Origin: Paenibacillus phyllosphaerae | GTDB lineage: Bacteria > Bacillota > Bacilli > Paenibacillales > Paenibacillaceae | Length of the DNA: 39,281 bases | NCBI RefSeq assembly: GCF_014192105.1 | Contig: NZ_JACHXK010000036.1 | Span: forward strand, 1-39,281 | Direction of reading: 5' to 3' | Shown: positions 25,232 through 33,164 of the stretch, piece by piece | How positions within the stretch are numbered: position 1 is the first letter of the stretch | Layout: each line of letters starts with the position of its first letter | Made by a program: the position numbers and the translations under genes | The notes under the pieces: model-generated | What the model was told of the DNA's origin: nothing | What the model saw: the letters and a program-made list of their open reading frames with translations, nothing else | The model's database searches: none

Positions 25232-25338
25232 CGTCGACGCGTAACTGGCGCTGCATGGGGTACCATGAGGGAGCGCGTCGAGGAATCGGCCGTACGCCTG
25301 GGCAAAGGTAAGGGGAGCATGACTTCCCTTGCCTTTTT
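25232..25338 (+). ncRNA. ZTP riboswitch (pfl motif) with terminator expression platform
   Basis: The leader matches the pfl/ZTP RNA: P1 CGACGCG (25235-25241) with CGCGTCG (25274-25280), AACTGGCGC in the first junction, a GGGAG bulge and the hallmark GGCCG-TA-CGCCTGGGCA ending at 25304. A terminator follows (AAGGTAAGGGGAG with CTTCCCTTGCCTT, loop CATGA, T run to 25338). ZTP/ZMP, the AICAR nucleotides that rise when 10-formyl-tetrahydrofolate is short, are expected to stop termination and turn folD on. Confidence 0.95.
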
Positions 25339-25377
25339 GTGTTTATTATCGCCAAAATACGCAAAAGGTGGATGGGC

Positions 25378-26226
25378 ATGATGGAGAACAAAGTGGTATT
25401 GAACGGGACCGTAGTAGCCGATCGGATGAAAGAGCAGCTTCAAGAACGGGTCGCGAAGCTTAGCGCGCAAGGAATCTTACCTTGCCTGGCGACGATCCTC
25501 GTCGGCGATGATCCGTCATCGGAGACGTATGTGCGGATGAAAGGCAATGCCTGCAAGCGGCTCGGCATCGATTCGCGGCGCATACATCTGGAAGCGGCCA
25601 CGACGACGGAGGAGCTGATCGCAGTCATCGAGCAGCTTAATGCAGACGAACAGGTGCATGGCATACTGCTTCAGCACCCGGTGCCCTCCCATATCGACGA
25701 GCGTGCGGCATTCGAGGCGATTGCGATAAGCAAGGATGTCGATGGCGTAACGACCTTAGGCTTTGCGCAGAATGCGTTCGGATTGGCCAACTTCCCATCC
25801 TGTACCCCGGCAGCGATTATTGCCATACTGGATGACTATGAACTGCCGATCGAAGGCAAGCATGCGGTCGTCGTCGGACGCAGCCCGATTCTCGGTAAAC
25901 CGGTATCGCTCATGCTGCTGAACCGGAACGCGACCGTTACGATCTGCCATTCGAAGACAGAAGGCTTGGCGAATATCGTAGGCCAGGGCGACATCGTCGT
26001 CGCCGCGGTAGGCAGACCGAAGTTCATTCAGGGCAGCTGGATCAAGGAAGGCGCTGTCGTATTGGATGCGGGCTATAACCCGGGCAATGTCGGTGACGTG
26101 GACTACGAAGCGTGCCTTACGCGCGCAAGCGCGATAACGCCGGTGCCAGCCGGAGTCGGTCCGGTCACGATTGCGACCTTGCTGAAGCATACCGTCGATG
26201 CGGCTGAACTTACCGTCCGCGCATAA
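25378..26226 (+). CDS. folD: Bifunctional methylenetetrahydrofolate dehydrogenase/cyclohydrolase
   Basis: 282 residues. FolD oxidises 5,10-methylene-THF with NADP and hydrolyses the product to 10-formyl-THF, feeding purine and formyl-Met synthesis. Visible marks are the catalytic YVRMKGNACKRLGI (Tyr51, Lys55), the substrate loop GILLQHPVPSHI, the NADP-binding VVGRSPILGKPVSLML and the C-terminal PVPAGVGPVTIATLL signature. ATG 25378 is chosen because AAGGTGG lies 6-7 bases upstream; the longer frame from 25339 has no site. It follows the ZTP riboswitch, matching the known link between ZTP sensing and one-carbon genes. Confidence 0.97.
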   Translation: MMENKVVLNGTVVADRMKEQLQERVAKLSAQGILPCLATILVGDDPSSETYVRMKGNACKRLGIDSRRIHLEAATTTEELIAVIEQLNADEQVHGILLQHPVPSHIDERAAFEAIAISKDVDGVTTLGFAQNAFGLANFPSCTPAAIIAILDDYELPIEGKHAVVVGRSPILGKPVSLMLLNRNATVTICHSKTEGLANIVGQGDIVVAAVGRPKFIQGSWIKEGAVVLDAGYNPGNVGDVDYEACLTRASAITPVPAGVGPVTIATLLKHTVDAAELTVRA

Positions 26227-26254
26227 CGCCCCTTAAGAATTCGCAATTTTTAAG

Positions 26255-26283
26255 TTGTAAATATTTCCCTCAAGGAATACAAT
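26255..26283 (+). promoter_or_regulatory. Promoter of the 53-residue small protein
   Basis: -35 TTGTAA (26255-26260), 17-bp spacer, -10 TACAAT (26278-26283). It lies just after an AT-rich hairpin CTTAAGAATT/AATTTTTAAG (26232-26254). Confidence 0.65.
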
Positions 26284-26342
26284 TACTTTGCTTACTATGG
26301 GCTTACAGGTAAGTAAACTCGCTGGCAAAGGAGCTGGATTCA

Positions 26343-26504
26343 TTGGAGATCAAGCAAGAGGTATTTACAGTCGAGTATGCAGAACCTCATGCGGAGGTCG
26401 TCTATTATCGCGAAATTCAAGCGATCGGCATCGAGGACGCGAAACTGCAAATTCTTCTGCTTCATCCCGGTGCCAACATACGCGCAGTGACCCGGAATGA
26501 GTAG
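26343..26504 (+). CDS. Small acidic protein of 53 residues, function unknown
   Basis: TTG start at 26343 with AAAGGAG nine bases upstream. The product begins EIKQEVFTVEYAEPHAEVV and ends LLLHPGANIRAVTRNE. It has alternating polar and hydrophobic residues like a small beta/alpha fold and no membrane segment. Its own promoter (26255-26283) and a strong terminator (26512-26549) frame it as a monocistronic unit of ~260 bases, which argues for a real gene despite the length. I recognise no family. Alternatively the transcript could act as a small RNA. Confidence 0.6.
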   Translation: MEIKQEVFTVEYAEPHAEVVYYREIQAIGIEDAKLQILLLHPGANIRAVTRNE

Positions 26505-26511
26505 CATATGC

Positions 26512-26549
26512 AAGCCGCAGATGAACGAATGTTCATGTGCGGCTTTTTT
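26512..26549 (+). terminator. Intrinsic terminator after the small protein gene
   Basis: AAGCCGCA-ATGAAC stem with GTTCAT-TGCGGCTT (opposed G-G in the middle), GAAT loop and six T. Confidence 0.9.
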
Positions 26550-26656
26550 AATTCGGCGATGAACATAAACCGATTCTCATATATGGGTAGATATGGTGAA
26601 ATTATGATAAAATGAAACTTGATTTCGATGAATGAAACAATCGAGGAGGGGTAAAT

Positions 26657-27031
26657 ATGAATTTTTCCTATGCGGGCATCGACCATGTCCAACTGGCCGC
26701 GCCTCCGAAGCATGAAGCCCAGGCACGGCAGTTCTACGGTGAGCTGCTCGGCTGGCATGAGGTGCCGAAGCCCGAAGAGCTGAAGAAGCGAGGCGGCGTG
26801 TGGTTCCAATGCGGTCCGCACCAAGTCCATATCGGCGTCCAGACGGATTTTGTCCCCGCGGCCAAAGCGCATCCCGCTTTTCTCGTGCACCATCTGAACG
26901 CGCTGCGCGCACGCTTGGAGCAAGAAGGCGTGAAGGTCGCCTTGGATGATGCAAGGCAGGCGGAAGGCATCGCCCGCTTCTACGTATCTGATCCGTTCGG
27001 CAACCGGTTGGAATTCATGGCTTACGGCTAA
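26657..27031 (+). CDS. VOC family protein (glyoxalase/dioxygenase fold)
   Basis: 124 residues with the paired beta-alpha-beta-beta-beta modules of the vicinal oxygen chelate fold. Module 1 starts with AGIDHVQLAAP and RQFYGELLGWHEV; module 2 ends with ARFYVSDPFGNRLEFMAYG. Metal-ligand positions His (HVQL), His (VHIGV) and Glu (LEFM) are present, so a metal-dependent enzyme is plausible. AGGAGG lies before the ATG. Substrate not predictable. A weak terminator-like hairpin follows. Confidence 0.88.
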   Translation: MNFSYAGIDHVQLAAPPKHEAQARQFYGELLGWHEVPKPEELKKRGGVWFQCGPHQVHIGVQTDFVPAAKAHPAFLVHHLNALRARLEQEGVKVALDDARQAEGIARFYVSDPFGNRLEFMAYG

Positions 27032-27065
27032 GCCGGAATGATGTTCTTGCTCATAACAGCATAGG

Positions 27066-27095
27066 CAGCACCGAACATAAGCGGCGGTGCTGTTT
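27066..27095 (+). terminator. Terminator-like hairpin after the VOC gene
   Basis: CAGCACCG with CGGTGCTG, 11-base loop, short TTT tail. Confidence 0.5.
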
Positions 27096-27209
27096 GGCGC
27101 GGCTGCAGCCATTCCTTACATTCCCAATTCAACTCGAACCGCAAGGGGAGGAAAAAGCCCGTCGATCACGAACTACATCTATACAGCTGCCGATGAATGA
27201 GGGGGATTT

Positions 27210-28487
27210 ATGTTCGAACAGATTCTGCTTCTGGATGTGCTCATTACGCTTGTTCCTACTTTCATCTATGGCATCTTTCACGAGAAGATTGGCAATAATC
27301 CATATGCCTTCGGGCTGCTGCAAGGCATCGCTTCCATGCTTTGTCTGGCGATCCCGATCTACGATTACGGGTTGTACTGGGATTTAAGATACATTCCGCT
27401 CGTGATCGGTTTCCTGTATGGCGGCCCCAAGGCCGGTCTCATCGTTCTTGCCTGTATCTTAGGCATGCGAACCTACATCGGCGGAGATGCGGTCGTATTC
27501 GGTTATATCAGTGCGCTGCTATCAGCTACCGTTCCTTACATACAGAGCAAATCATTCAAGAAGCTGACGGGCCGCGGACGGTTCAAGCGGGCGCTGCTTG
27601 TCGGCAGTTGGCCGGGCTTGGTCATGCTGTTCATTCTGACGAGCTATCTGCTCATGCAGGATGTACAAGCGGTAACGCTCGAGCAATTGTTCAAAATCAG
27701 TTTCTTCACGCTGGCGCTGTTCTTCGGCCTGACGATCGCGACGACGCTGAACGAGGCGATCATCGAACGCGAGACGATGAAGAAGGAGCTGCTGCGGGCG
27801 GAGAAAATCAATACGATCGGGGAGCTTGCGGCGTCGATCGCCCACGAGATCCGCAATCCGCTGACCGTCGTGAAGGGCTTCCTGCAGCTGAACAGCGAGC
27901 GTAAGGAGGGGCAGCTCGCTTATATACCGATTATGCTTGAAGAGCTCGGCAGGGCGGAAGCGATCATTAACGATTACTTAAACGTCTCCCGGCCCAAACT
28001 GGAGAAAATCGAACGTTTCGAGCTCGCGCCGATGATGGCGAATATGAAAATTCTGCTCGACCCGCTGGCGAATATCGAAGGGGTCATCCTGCTCAGTGAT
28101 CTGGATGAAGGGCTCTACCTCGAGACCGACCGGGCAAGGCTGCAGCAGGCGTTGATCAATCTGATCAAGAACGCGATCGAAGCGACCCCGTCCGGAGGCG
28201 TCGTGACGCTCAGACTGAAGCGAAGAGGCCATGAAGGGGTCATTACGATCGCCGATACGGGTCGCGGCATGAGCGAAGGCGAGCTGAGCCGTCTCGGCAC
28301 CTTGTTCTATTCGACGAAGGAGAAGGGGACGGGTCTAGGAACTTCGGTATCGCTGCGCATTATCGAGATGATGCACGGACAGATCTCGTTCAAGAGCGAG
28401 CTTAACGTCGGGACGGAAATTACCGTCGTTCTGCCGCTGCAGCAGGACGTTCGTCCAAGCAAAGCTAAATTGGGAGGCGTAGGATGA
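27210..28487 (+). CDS. KinB-like membrane sensor histidine kinase (5TM-5TMR_LYT sensor)
   Basis: 425 residues. The first ~180 form five to six membrane helices with the 5TMR-LYT pattern (DLRYIPLVIGFLYGGPKAGL, GMRTYIGGDAV). The kinase core follows: His212 in SIAHEIRNPLTVVKGFLQL, N box LIKNAIEATPSGG, DTGRGM and GTGLGTSVSL. This architecture is that of Bacillales sporulation kinases feeding Spo0F/Spo0A, such as KinB. GAGGGGG precedes the ATG. It overlaps a GNAT gene by four bases and shares the strand with glutamate racemase. No partner regulator is adjacent, as expected for a phosphorelay kinase. Confidence 0.88.
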   Translation: MFEQILLLDVLITLVPTFIYGIFHEKIGNNPYAFGLLQGIASMLCLAIPIYDYGLYWDLRYIPLVIGFLYGGPKAGLIVLACILGMRTYIGGDAVVFGYISALLSATVPYIQSKSFKKLTGRGRFKRALLVGSWPGLVMLFILTSYLLMQDVQAVTLEQLFKISFFTLALFFGLTIATTLNEAIIERETMKKELLRAEKINTIGELAASIAHEIRNPLTVVKGFLQLNSERKEGQLAYIPIMLEELGRAEAIINDYLNVSRPKLEKIERFELAPMMANMKILLDPLANIEGVILLSDLDEGLYLETDRARLQQALINLIKNAIEATPSGGVVTLRLKRRGHEGVITIADTGRGMSEGELSRLGTLFYSTKEKGTGLGTSVSLRIIEMMHGQISFKSELNVGTEITVVLPLQQDVRPSKAKLGGVG

Positions 28488-29050
28488 ATAGCACTCGGCA
28501 ATTGGCTCAGAGACGCGTCTCCCTGATCCCGCTGGAAAGCAGTCATACCAAAGGATTGCTGGCGTGCGCAAGGCATCCGGAAGTCTGGAATTATTACCCA
28601 TTCAAGCTGGAGTCGGAAGAAGATGTGGCTGCTTATGTAAGCAAGGCGATTGCAGCGCGCGAACAAGGGGAGGAACTGCCGTATGTGGTCTGGGATCATG
28701 TGCTTCAGCAAATTGTCGGCTGTACGAGACTGCTCCGCATTTCGCCGAAAAATCGCAGCTTAAACATCGGCTCTACGTGGTATATGCCGAAGGTATGGCG
28801 TACTCGGGTAAATACGGAATGCAAATACATGCTCCTGCAGTACGCTTTCGAAGAATGGGGAGCCGTGCGCGTCGAGCTGGTGACCACACCGGATAATCTT
28901 CGTTCGCAGCGGGCAATCGAACGGCTAGGCGCCGCTTGCGAAGGCCTATCACGCAAGAGGTATAATCAAAGAGACTATATCGTGTATAGTATAATTGACG
29001 ATCAATGGTCAAGCGTGAAGGAACGGCTGGAAGGATTTCTGTTACCCTAA
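28484..29050 (+). CDS. GNAT family N-acetyltransferase (RimJ/RimL-like)
   Basis: 188 residues of the Acetyltransf_3 type. Motifs in order are VSLIPLESSHTKGLLAC, YVVWDHVLQQIVGCTRL, IGSTWYMPKVWRTRVNTECK (acetyl-CoA loop region) and VELVTTPDNLRSQRAIERLGA. Relatives acetylate ribosomal proteins, amines or antibiotics; the target is unknown. It starts in the ATGA overlap with the KinB-like kinase gene, so the two are translationally coupled. Confidence 0.9.
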   Translation: MNSTRQLAQRRVSLIPLESSHTKGLLACARHPEVWNYYPFKLESEEDVAAYVSKAIAAREQGEELPYVVWDHVLQQIVGCTRLLRISPKNRSLNIGSTWYMPKVWRTRVNTECKYMLLQYAFEEWGAVRVELVTTPDNLRSQRAIERLGAACEGLSRKRYNQRDYIVYSIIDDQWSSVKERLEGFLLP

Positions 29051-29089
29051 AATATTTTCTCTTACTATGACTGGAATTTGGTGAACCTA

Positions 29090-29872
29090 ATGCGAATTGC
29101 TTTTTTTGACTCTGGGCTTGGCGGATTGACTGTATTGGCTGAGGCGTTAAGGCAGCTGCCCGATGAACAATATTTATACTTCGCAGATACGCTGCATGTC
29201 CCTTATGGACCGAAACCGCATGACGAGGTGAAGCGTTATATTCGCGCCTCGATGGAACAGGTGATGAAGGAAGAGGTCAAGGCCGTCGTCATAGCTTGCA
29301 ATACGGCTACGAGTCTGGCGATCGCTGAGCTTAGGCAGCATTACGATATCCCGATTATCGGCATGGAACCGGCCGTGAAGCCGGCCGTGGAGATGAACCG
29401 CGCAAGCGGCAAGCGCGTACTGGTCCTGGCAACGCCGATCACCTTGAGACAGTCCAAATATATCGCCTTGATCTCGCGCGTCGACAATGCGCACATCGTC
29501 GATTCGCTGCCGCTGCCCGAGCTGGTGCAATTTTGCGAGGAGCTTTGTTTTGATCAGGCGACGATTCGCGCTTACTTCGAAGAGAAGCTGTCCGCATTCG
29601 ATCTGAGGGCTTACGGTACGCTCGTGCTGGGCTGCACGCATTTTCCATTCTACCGCGAGTTGTTGCGTGAGTTTCTGCCGGGACATATCCAATTGGTGGA
29701 CGGCAGCAAAGGAACGGTGAATCGCTTGGTCGAGGTCCTTGCCGCTGAGCGTCTGCTCGAAAGCGGGGGACAAGGCGAGGTTCGTTATCAGTGTTCCAGT
29801 GGGGATGAAGCGTATATCGCCCGGATGAAGCGGGCGCTTGCGATCTATCAGAATACGATGAAGCAAGTGTAA
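29090..29872 (+). CDS. murI: Glutamate racemase
   Basis: 260 residues; converts L- to D-glutamate for peptidoglycan (and in some bacilli poly-gamma-glutamate). The active-site pair is clear: Cys70 in IACNTATS and Cys182 in LGCTHFPFYRE, with FDSGLGGL (Asp7, Ser8), YGPKPHDE and His184. The frame begins at TTG 29078, but ATG 29090 fits the Shine-Dalgarno GGTGA at 29080-29084 and the known N-terminus. It follows the kinase/GNAT pair within 40 bases and ends at a strong terminator. Could be called racE in Bacillus nomenclature. Confidence 0.96.
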   Translation: MRIAFFDSGLGGLTVLAEALRQLPDEQYLYFADTLHVPYGPKPHDEVKRYIRASMEQVMKEEVKAVVIACNTATSLAIAELRQHYDIPIIGMEPAVKPAVEMNRASGKRVLVLATPITLRQSKYIALISRVDNAHIVDSLPLPELVQFCEELCFDQATIRAYFEEKLSAFDLRAYGTLVLGCTHFPFYRELLREFLPGHIQLVDGSKGTVNRLVEVLAAERLLESGGQGEVRYQCSSGDEAYIARMKRALAIYQNTMKQV

Positions 29873-29884
29873 CGATGAGCTGTT

Positions 29885-29918
29885 GGCCATGCAGGACGAA
29901 ACCCTGCATGGCCATTTT
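29885..29918. terminator. Terminator between murI and the convergent kinase gene
   Basis: A perfect 11-bp stem GGCCATGCAGG/CCTGCATGGCC followed by ATTTTGTTTT. Confidence 0.9.
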
Positions 29919-29921
29919 GTT

Positions 29922-31208
29922 TTAGTTTTTCGCGCGCCGGACTTGTAGGGGTCTGGCCAGCGGCAGCCATATCGTAAAGCTGGTTCCCGCCTCCGGCACG
30001 CTATGAACTTGAACCGATCCATCCATTGAACGAATCAGCTGATAGGAAAAGGTGAGGCCAAGTCCGGTGCCGCTCGTCTTGGTCGAATAATAGATCGACC
30101 CTAGCCGCCTGACTTGCTCTTCGGTCATTCCGATGCCGTTATCCTGGATGAGCAGCGAGACGGATTTGTTCGTCAGCTGCAACGACAGCGTCACCTTGCC
30201 GCGATCTCTCTCCGAGCAGGCCTCAATGGCATTCTTCGTGAAATTGACCAGCATCTGCTTCATTTCCGTGGCGGTGGCCGTAAGCCAGACCGGCTTGGGC
30301 GGGAGCTGTCCGCAGTTCAGAACGACATTATGCATCGTGGCATACGGGGTCATGAGCTCGATGACCGCGGCTAACTGCGGGACAAGATCGATCTGCTCGC
30401 GATGCTGCGAGAGCGGTTTGGAGATGGCCAAGTAATCCGTAAGAATCTGCTCGGTTCGCTTGATTTCCTCGATGCTGATATCGATGAAGCGCTCTACTTT
30501 CTCTGGCGAGGCTCGATGATCGCGGATCAGCTTCAGGAACCCGAGCACGGTAGTGAGGGGATTCCTCACTTCATGCGCCATGGATGCGGCCACTTGGCCG
30601 ATCGCTTCCGCTTTCTCATTGTGGATGAGACGCAGCTGCAGCTCCTTGTCCGCGACGGATTTGTTGAACAGCGAGATGAGCAACCCTATGCCGAATGAAT
30701 TCTGGACAGGTATCACAAGGATATGGAATTCAAGATTGTTCAGTACGTAAACGGGATGCATGAGGTATAGAACGACAAGCGGTATGGCGGAGAAACCCAG
30801 TCCTGCTGTAACAAGCGTCCAGACGTTGCCCATCCTGCGCCGATACAGCTGGCTCATGTACACGGAGAACGGGAACGTGATCGCTAGAATGATTATGGCA
30901 GGGAGCAGCCCGGTGCCGCCAATATACAGCCGGTACATCATGAATTCGACCAACAGAATGAAGCCGGTCGACAAGCCTCCGAACAGCAGGCCGAAGAACA
31001 TAATGACATACCTGGCATCGAATAAAATCCCTTCTTGGACAGTCGAAGGAAAGGTCATGGAGGCGAACAGGCAGACCATGCTGGTAATCAGAATAAACAC
31101 TCTCGAATAGTTCTCGTCCCTGCCCTGGTAATAAATATGGTAGAAAACAAATGGAGAGAGCGCGATAACCAGCTGCAAGAGTAAATCTTTCACGTGCTCG
31201 ATTGTCAA
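29922..31208 (-). CDS. KinB-like sporulation histidine kinase (second paralogue)
   Basis: 428 residues, the same length as B. subtilis KinB. It has six membrane helices in ~185 residues (FDARYVIMFFGLLFGGLSTG, MMYRLYIGGTG), His212 in SMAHEVRNPLTTVLGFLKL, N box FTKNAIEACS, DNGIGM and GTGLGLTFSYQL. It is a paralogue of the kinase at 27210-28487 on the opposite strand. The start is TTG 31208 just after GAGGAGGGTGA (tight spacing); GTG 31193 is an alternative. Two Spo0A-box-like sites lie upstream, suggesting feedback control. Role in sporulation is inferred from family. Confidence 0.88.
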   Translation of the reverse strand: MTIEHVKDLLLQLVIALSPFVFYHIYYQGRDENYSRVFILITSMVCLFASMTFPSTVQEGILFDARYVIMFFGLLFGGLSTGFILLVEFMMYRLYIGGTGLLPAIIILAITFPFSVYMSQLYRRRMGNVWTLVTAGLGFSAIPLVVLYLMHPVYVLNNLEFHILVIPVQNSFGIGLLISLFNKSVADKELQLRLIHNEKAEAIGQVAASMAHEVRNPLTTVLGFLKLIRDHRASPEKVERFIDISIEEIKRTEQILTDYLAISKPLSQHREQIDLVPQLAAVIELMTPYATMHNVVLNCGQLPPKPVWLTATATEMKQMLVNFTKNAIEACSERDRGKVTLSLQLTNKSVSLLIQDNGIGMTEEQVRRLGSIYYSTKTSGTGLGLTFSYQLIRSMDGSVQVHSVPEAGTSFTIWLPLARPLQVRRAKN

Positions 31209-31248
31209 TCACCCTCCTCGATTATAATCGCTTAGGCCTGTATGTATC

Positions 31249-31307
31249 TTCGACATTACTGTATAAAACCCCTTGATTTTGTAATCTTTTTGTAAAATGA
31301 TGTCGAA
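31249..31307. promoter_or_regulatory. Pair of Spo0A-box-like sites in the kinase/GNAT divergent promoter
   Basis: TTCGACAT at 31249-31256 and ATGTCGAA at 31300-31307 form a perfect inverted pair; each holds the 0A-box consensus TGTCGAA. A minus-strand -10-like TATACA lies at 31260-31265, so one box is at the presumed start site and the other upstream. The sites are seen; binding is an inference. Confidence 0.5.
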
Positions 31308-31316
31308 CGGTACGGG

Positions 31317-31346
31317 TTGAAGCGTTCACGCCGATGATGCTACAAT
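31317..31346 (+). promoter_or_regulatory. Promoter of the GNAT gene at 31381
   Basis: -35 TTGAAG, 18-bp spacer, -10 TACAAT at 31341-31346. Confidence 0.6.
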
Positions 31347-31380
31347 TTGGACATCCTATTAATATCGGAGGCAAGGTTTC

Positions 31381-31926
31381 ATGGTATCCTACACCATTCA
31401 TAAGCCGGACTTATCGGCACGGATAAAAGTCAGGCAAGCGGTGCCATCCGACACGAAAGCGGTACAGGAGCTGCTCTTGCAGACGGCTAGATGGCTGCAG
31501 AGCAAAGGTTCTACGCAGTGGGGCGCGCTGCTGAGCGGACAGGACGGACATAATATGGCTGGCGCGATCACGCGCGGCGAGGTGTTCGTCTTTGAAGCGG
31601 GAGAAGCGCTGGCGGGCACCTTCATACTGATGCAGGAGCCGAGCCAGTGGGATCTGGACTTATGGGGCGACGAGGCATCCGGCTGCTCGTCCGCCATCTA
31701 CTTGCATCGTCTGGCGATCAATCGGGAATTCTCCGGCGGCGGACTGGGCGAAGCGATGATGAGATGGGCGGAAGAAGGCGTCAGCTTCACGGGCAAAGAC
31801 CGGATCAGACTGGACTGCATCGCCAGCAATGCAACGCTGAATCGCTTCTACAGCGGGCTTGGCTATACATTCAAAGGAGAGCGGGATGGCTTCTGCCTTT
31901 ATGAGAAAGAGACTGCAACGGCATAA
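31381..31926 (+). CDS. GNAT family N-acetyltransferase
   Basis: 181 residues. The GNAT core shows RQAVPSDTKAVQELLLQTA, the beta-4 strand IYLHRLAINREFSGGGLGEAMM (acetyl-CoA pyrophosphate loop of Q/R-x-x-G-x-G type, here FSGGGLG) and LDCIASNATLNRFYSGLGY, typical of single-domain acetyltransferases. GGAGG lies 10 bases before the ATG. It stands alone, sharing its upstream region with the KinB-like kinase. Substrate unknown. Confidence 0.9.
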   Translation: MVSYTIHKPDLSARIKVRQAVPSDTKAVQELLLQTARWLQSKGSTQWGALLSGQDGHNMAGAITRGEVFVFEAGEALAGTFILMQEPSQWDLDLWGDEASGCSSAIYLHRLAINREFSGGGLGEAMMRWAEEGVSFTGKDRIRLDCIASNATLNRFYSGLGYTFKGERDGFCLYEKETATA

Positions 31927-31930
31927 CGTT

Positions 31931-31958
31931 GCAACGCTTTTATGCATAAAAGCGTTGC
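31931..31958. terminator. 28-bp perfect palindrome after the GNAT gene
   Basis: Arms GCAACGCTTTTATG and CATAAAAGCGTTGC with no spacer. It lies five bases after the stop codon but lacks a following T run. Its right arm overlaps the -35 of the next promoter, so it may serve as terminator, operator or both. Confidence 0.5.
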
Positions 31959-31983
31959 GTTCGCCAATGTATTCAAGTATGAT
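31955..31983 (+). promoter_or_regulatory. Promoter of the aldolase gene
   Basis: -35 TTGCGT (31955-31960), 17-bp spacer, -10 TATGAT (31978-31983). Confidence 0.5.
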
Positions 31984-32025
31984 GGGTAAAAAAGACACTT
32001 GCCTAGCAGAAGGAGTTTTATCGCC

Positions 32026-32988
32026 ATGAATTCGAAAACAAGTCATTGCAAAATCGTTGACTGCACGATCCGCGACGGCGGACTCGTCAATAACTGGGAT
32101 TTTAGCGTCGAGTTCGTTCAGCATCTGTACAACTGCCTGAACGACGCAGGCGTTGAGTATATGGAAATCGGCTACAAGAACTCGCCGAAACTGCTCAAGG
32201 GCGCCGACAGCGCCGGTCCATGGCGTTTCCTGGACGATGAATTCCTGCGGAAAGTCATTCCGCAGAAGCTGAACACGAAGCTGTCCGCGCTGGTGGATAT
32301 CGGCCGCGTCGATGAGAACGACATTCTTCCGCGCGAGCAGAGCATGCTCGATCTGATCCGCGTCGCGTGCTACATTCAGGATGTAGACAAGGCGCTCGAG
32401 CTTGTGCAGCTGTTCCACGACCGCGGCTACGAGACGACGCTGAACATTATGGCGCTCTCGAACGTCATGGAGCATCAGCTGCTCGAAGCGTTTGAGCAGA
32501 TCAACAACAGCGTTGTCGACGTCGTGTACATCGTCGATTCCTACGGCTCGCTGAAGCCGAACGACTTCAGCCACCTGGTCGACAAGTTCCGTACGCATCT
32601 GCCGAACAAGCGTCTGGGCGTTCATACGCACAACAACATGCAGCTGGCATTCGCGAACACGCTGATCGCAGCGGAGAAAGGCGTCGAGCTTCTCGATGCT
32701 TCCGTCTACGGCATGGGCCGCGCGGCAGGCAACTGCACAACAGAGCTGCTCGTTGCGAACTTGAAGAATCCGAAGTACAAACTGCGTCCTGTGCTCGATA
32801 TGATCGAGACGTACATGATTCCGCTCCGCGAGAAGGAAGAGTGGGGCTATATCATTCCTTACATGATTACAGGCATGCTCGATGAGCATCCGCGTTCGGC
32901 GATGGCGCTTCGCGATACGCCGGATAAAGATAAGAGCGTTGATTTCTACGACAAGCTGACGACGCCTGAAGTGTCGCACAGCAAATAA
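32026..32988 (+). CDS. DRE-TIM (HMGL-like) aldolase family protein
   Basis: 320 residues. Signature residues of the DRE-TIM metallolyase group are present: Arg16-Asp17 in VDCTIRDGGL and the metal-binding His200/His202 in GVHTHNNMQLAFANT, with DSYGSLKPND in between and YGMGRAAGNCTTELL later. This places it near 4-hydroxy-2-oxovalerate aldolase/HMG-CoA lyase relatives. No pathway partner is adjacent, so the substrate is open. ATG 32026 has AAGGAG 10 bases upstream; an earlier in-frame start at 31999 has none. It is followed by a terminator. Codon use is strongly biased toward C-ending codons, suggesting high expression. Confidence 0.88.
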   Translation: MNSKTSHCKIVDCTIRDGGLVNNWDFSVEFVQHLYNCLNDAGVEYMEIGYKNSPKLLKGADSAGPWRFLDDEFLRKVIPQKLNTKLSALVDIGRVDENDILPREQSMLDLIRVACYIQDVDKALELVQLFHDRGYETTLNIMALSNVMEHQLLEAFEQINNSVVDVVYIVDSYGSLKPNDFSHLVDKFRTHLPNKRLGVHTHNNMQLAFANTLIAAEKGVELLDASVYGMGRAAGNCTTELLVANLKNPKYKLRPVLDMIETYMIPLREKEEWGYIIPYMITGMLDEHPRSAMALRDTPDKDKSVDFYDKLTTPEVSHSK

Positions 32989-33011
32989 TCGTTTGCTTCA
33001 ACGTCTAGGAG

Positions 33012-33033
33012 GCCGCCCGCGAGGGCGGCTTTT
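33012..33033 (+). terminator. Intrinsic terminator after the aldolase gene
   Basis: GCCGCCC-GCGA-GGGCGGC followed by TTTT. Confidence 0.9.
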
Positions 33034-33164
33034 CTGCGCTTCAAGGCCTACAAGAGTACGGAACGAGCGAATAAACTTGAACGTTGCAGGCTGGATTGCG
33101 CAAGACGATATTGCCGGAAGTAGAGGTGCGATAACGTTATGATCGGAAGGCTGCCGAAATAACG

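Noticed and set aside
31660..32979. 439-codon open frame antisense to the aldolase gene
   Set aside because: A shadow of a highly biased gene; the DRE-TIM motifs are on the plus strand and no start signal exists for the antisense frame.
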